A stretch of 15,508 bases of DNA, from positions 19,456 through 34,963 of the forward strand of contig DDBK01000105.1 in NCBI GenBank assembly GCA_002333095.1, read 5' to 3'. Numbering within the stretch: the first letter of the stretch is position 1; each line of letters opens with the position of its first letter. The stretch comes from Cellvibrionales bacterium UBA2034 (lineage in GTDB: Bacteria > Pseudomonadota > Gammaproteobacteria > Pseudomonadales > UBA7239). The notes under the pieces are model-generated. The model was not told where the DNA came from. It did no database searches and saw only the letters and a list, made by a program, of their open reading frames with translations. This document shows, piece by piece, positions 15,365-15,508 of the stretch. Position numbers and translations under genes: made by a program.

Positions 15365-15508
15365 TCAGAAACTGTATTTTAATTCCGCAAAAATCCGGTC
15401 ATTGTTTTCAATGGTGGTGAAAGGCGGCAAATCACCATAGCGATAGTCCACAACACCAACAGTCAGCACCAGCGCGTCACGCACATCGTAGGCTGCCTGT
15501 AGTCGCCA
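15365..15508 (-). CDS. C-terminus of an outer-membrane beta-barrel protein (5' beyond window edge)
   Basis: The - strand is open from the right edge for 47 codons to tandem stops TGATGA (15362-15367). The translation shows alternating hydrophobic strands (ALVLTVGVVDYRYG and RIFAELKYSF) and ends in Phe, the C-terminal signal recognised by the BAM machinery. The family cannot be named from this fragment. It converges on dnaB with 30 bases between the stops; no terminator hairpin was seen in that gap. Confidence 0.7.
   Translation of the reverse strand, partial: WRLQAAYDVRDALVLTVGVVDYRYGDLPPFTTIENNDRIFAELKYSF

Overview
This window is a stretch of core chromosome from a gammaproteobacterium. Gene content and order (rpsF-rpsR-rplI-dnaB with no priB, prfB-lysS, tsaD-folB-folK, DUF1631 next to PilZ) and a roughly balanced base composition point towards the Cellvibrionaceae/Pseudomonadales side of the class; that placement is an inference. 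No mobile element, CRISPR array, tRNA or rRNA gene was seen. All CDSs look intact except the two cut by the window edges, and no intergenic gap exceeds about 200 bases.

Left part (1-4051, + strand): the 3' end of panC and complete panD (pantothenate pathway) end at a strong UUCG-loop terminator. Then come prfB (release factor 2, with a textbook +1 programmed frameshift), lysS (lysyl-tRNA synthetase) and ung (uracil-DNA glycosylase), closely spaced.

Middle (4065-9945, - strand): two units read leftwards. A tight, partly overlapping run of five genes goes M15 metallopeptidase > HAD phosphatase > cysE > dgkA > MAPEG membrane protein. After a 179-base gap holding a perfect CRP/Vfr-type palindrome and a TATAAT box comes a two-gene unit of a large DUF1631 protein and a PilZ-domain protein. 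This unit, a predicted c-di-GMP receptor paired with an uncharacterised large protein behind a likely cAMP-responsive promoter, is the most interesting part of the window.

Right part: a lone TfoX C-terminal-domain gene (+) converges on a - strand unit of tsaD (tRNA t6A), folB, folK (folate) and a small zinc-ribbon protein. tsaD is divergent from the ribosomal/replication cluster rpsF-rpsR-rplI-dnaB. The tsaD/rpsF gap carries a good sigma70 promoter, nested inverted repeats and a leader fold that fits the known S6:S18-binding autoregulatory motif. A hairpin between rplI and dnaB probably attenuates dnaB. The window ends in the C-terminus of a convergent outer-membrane beta-barrel protein.
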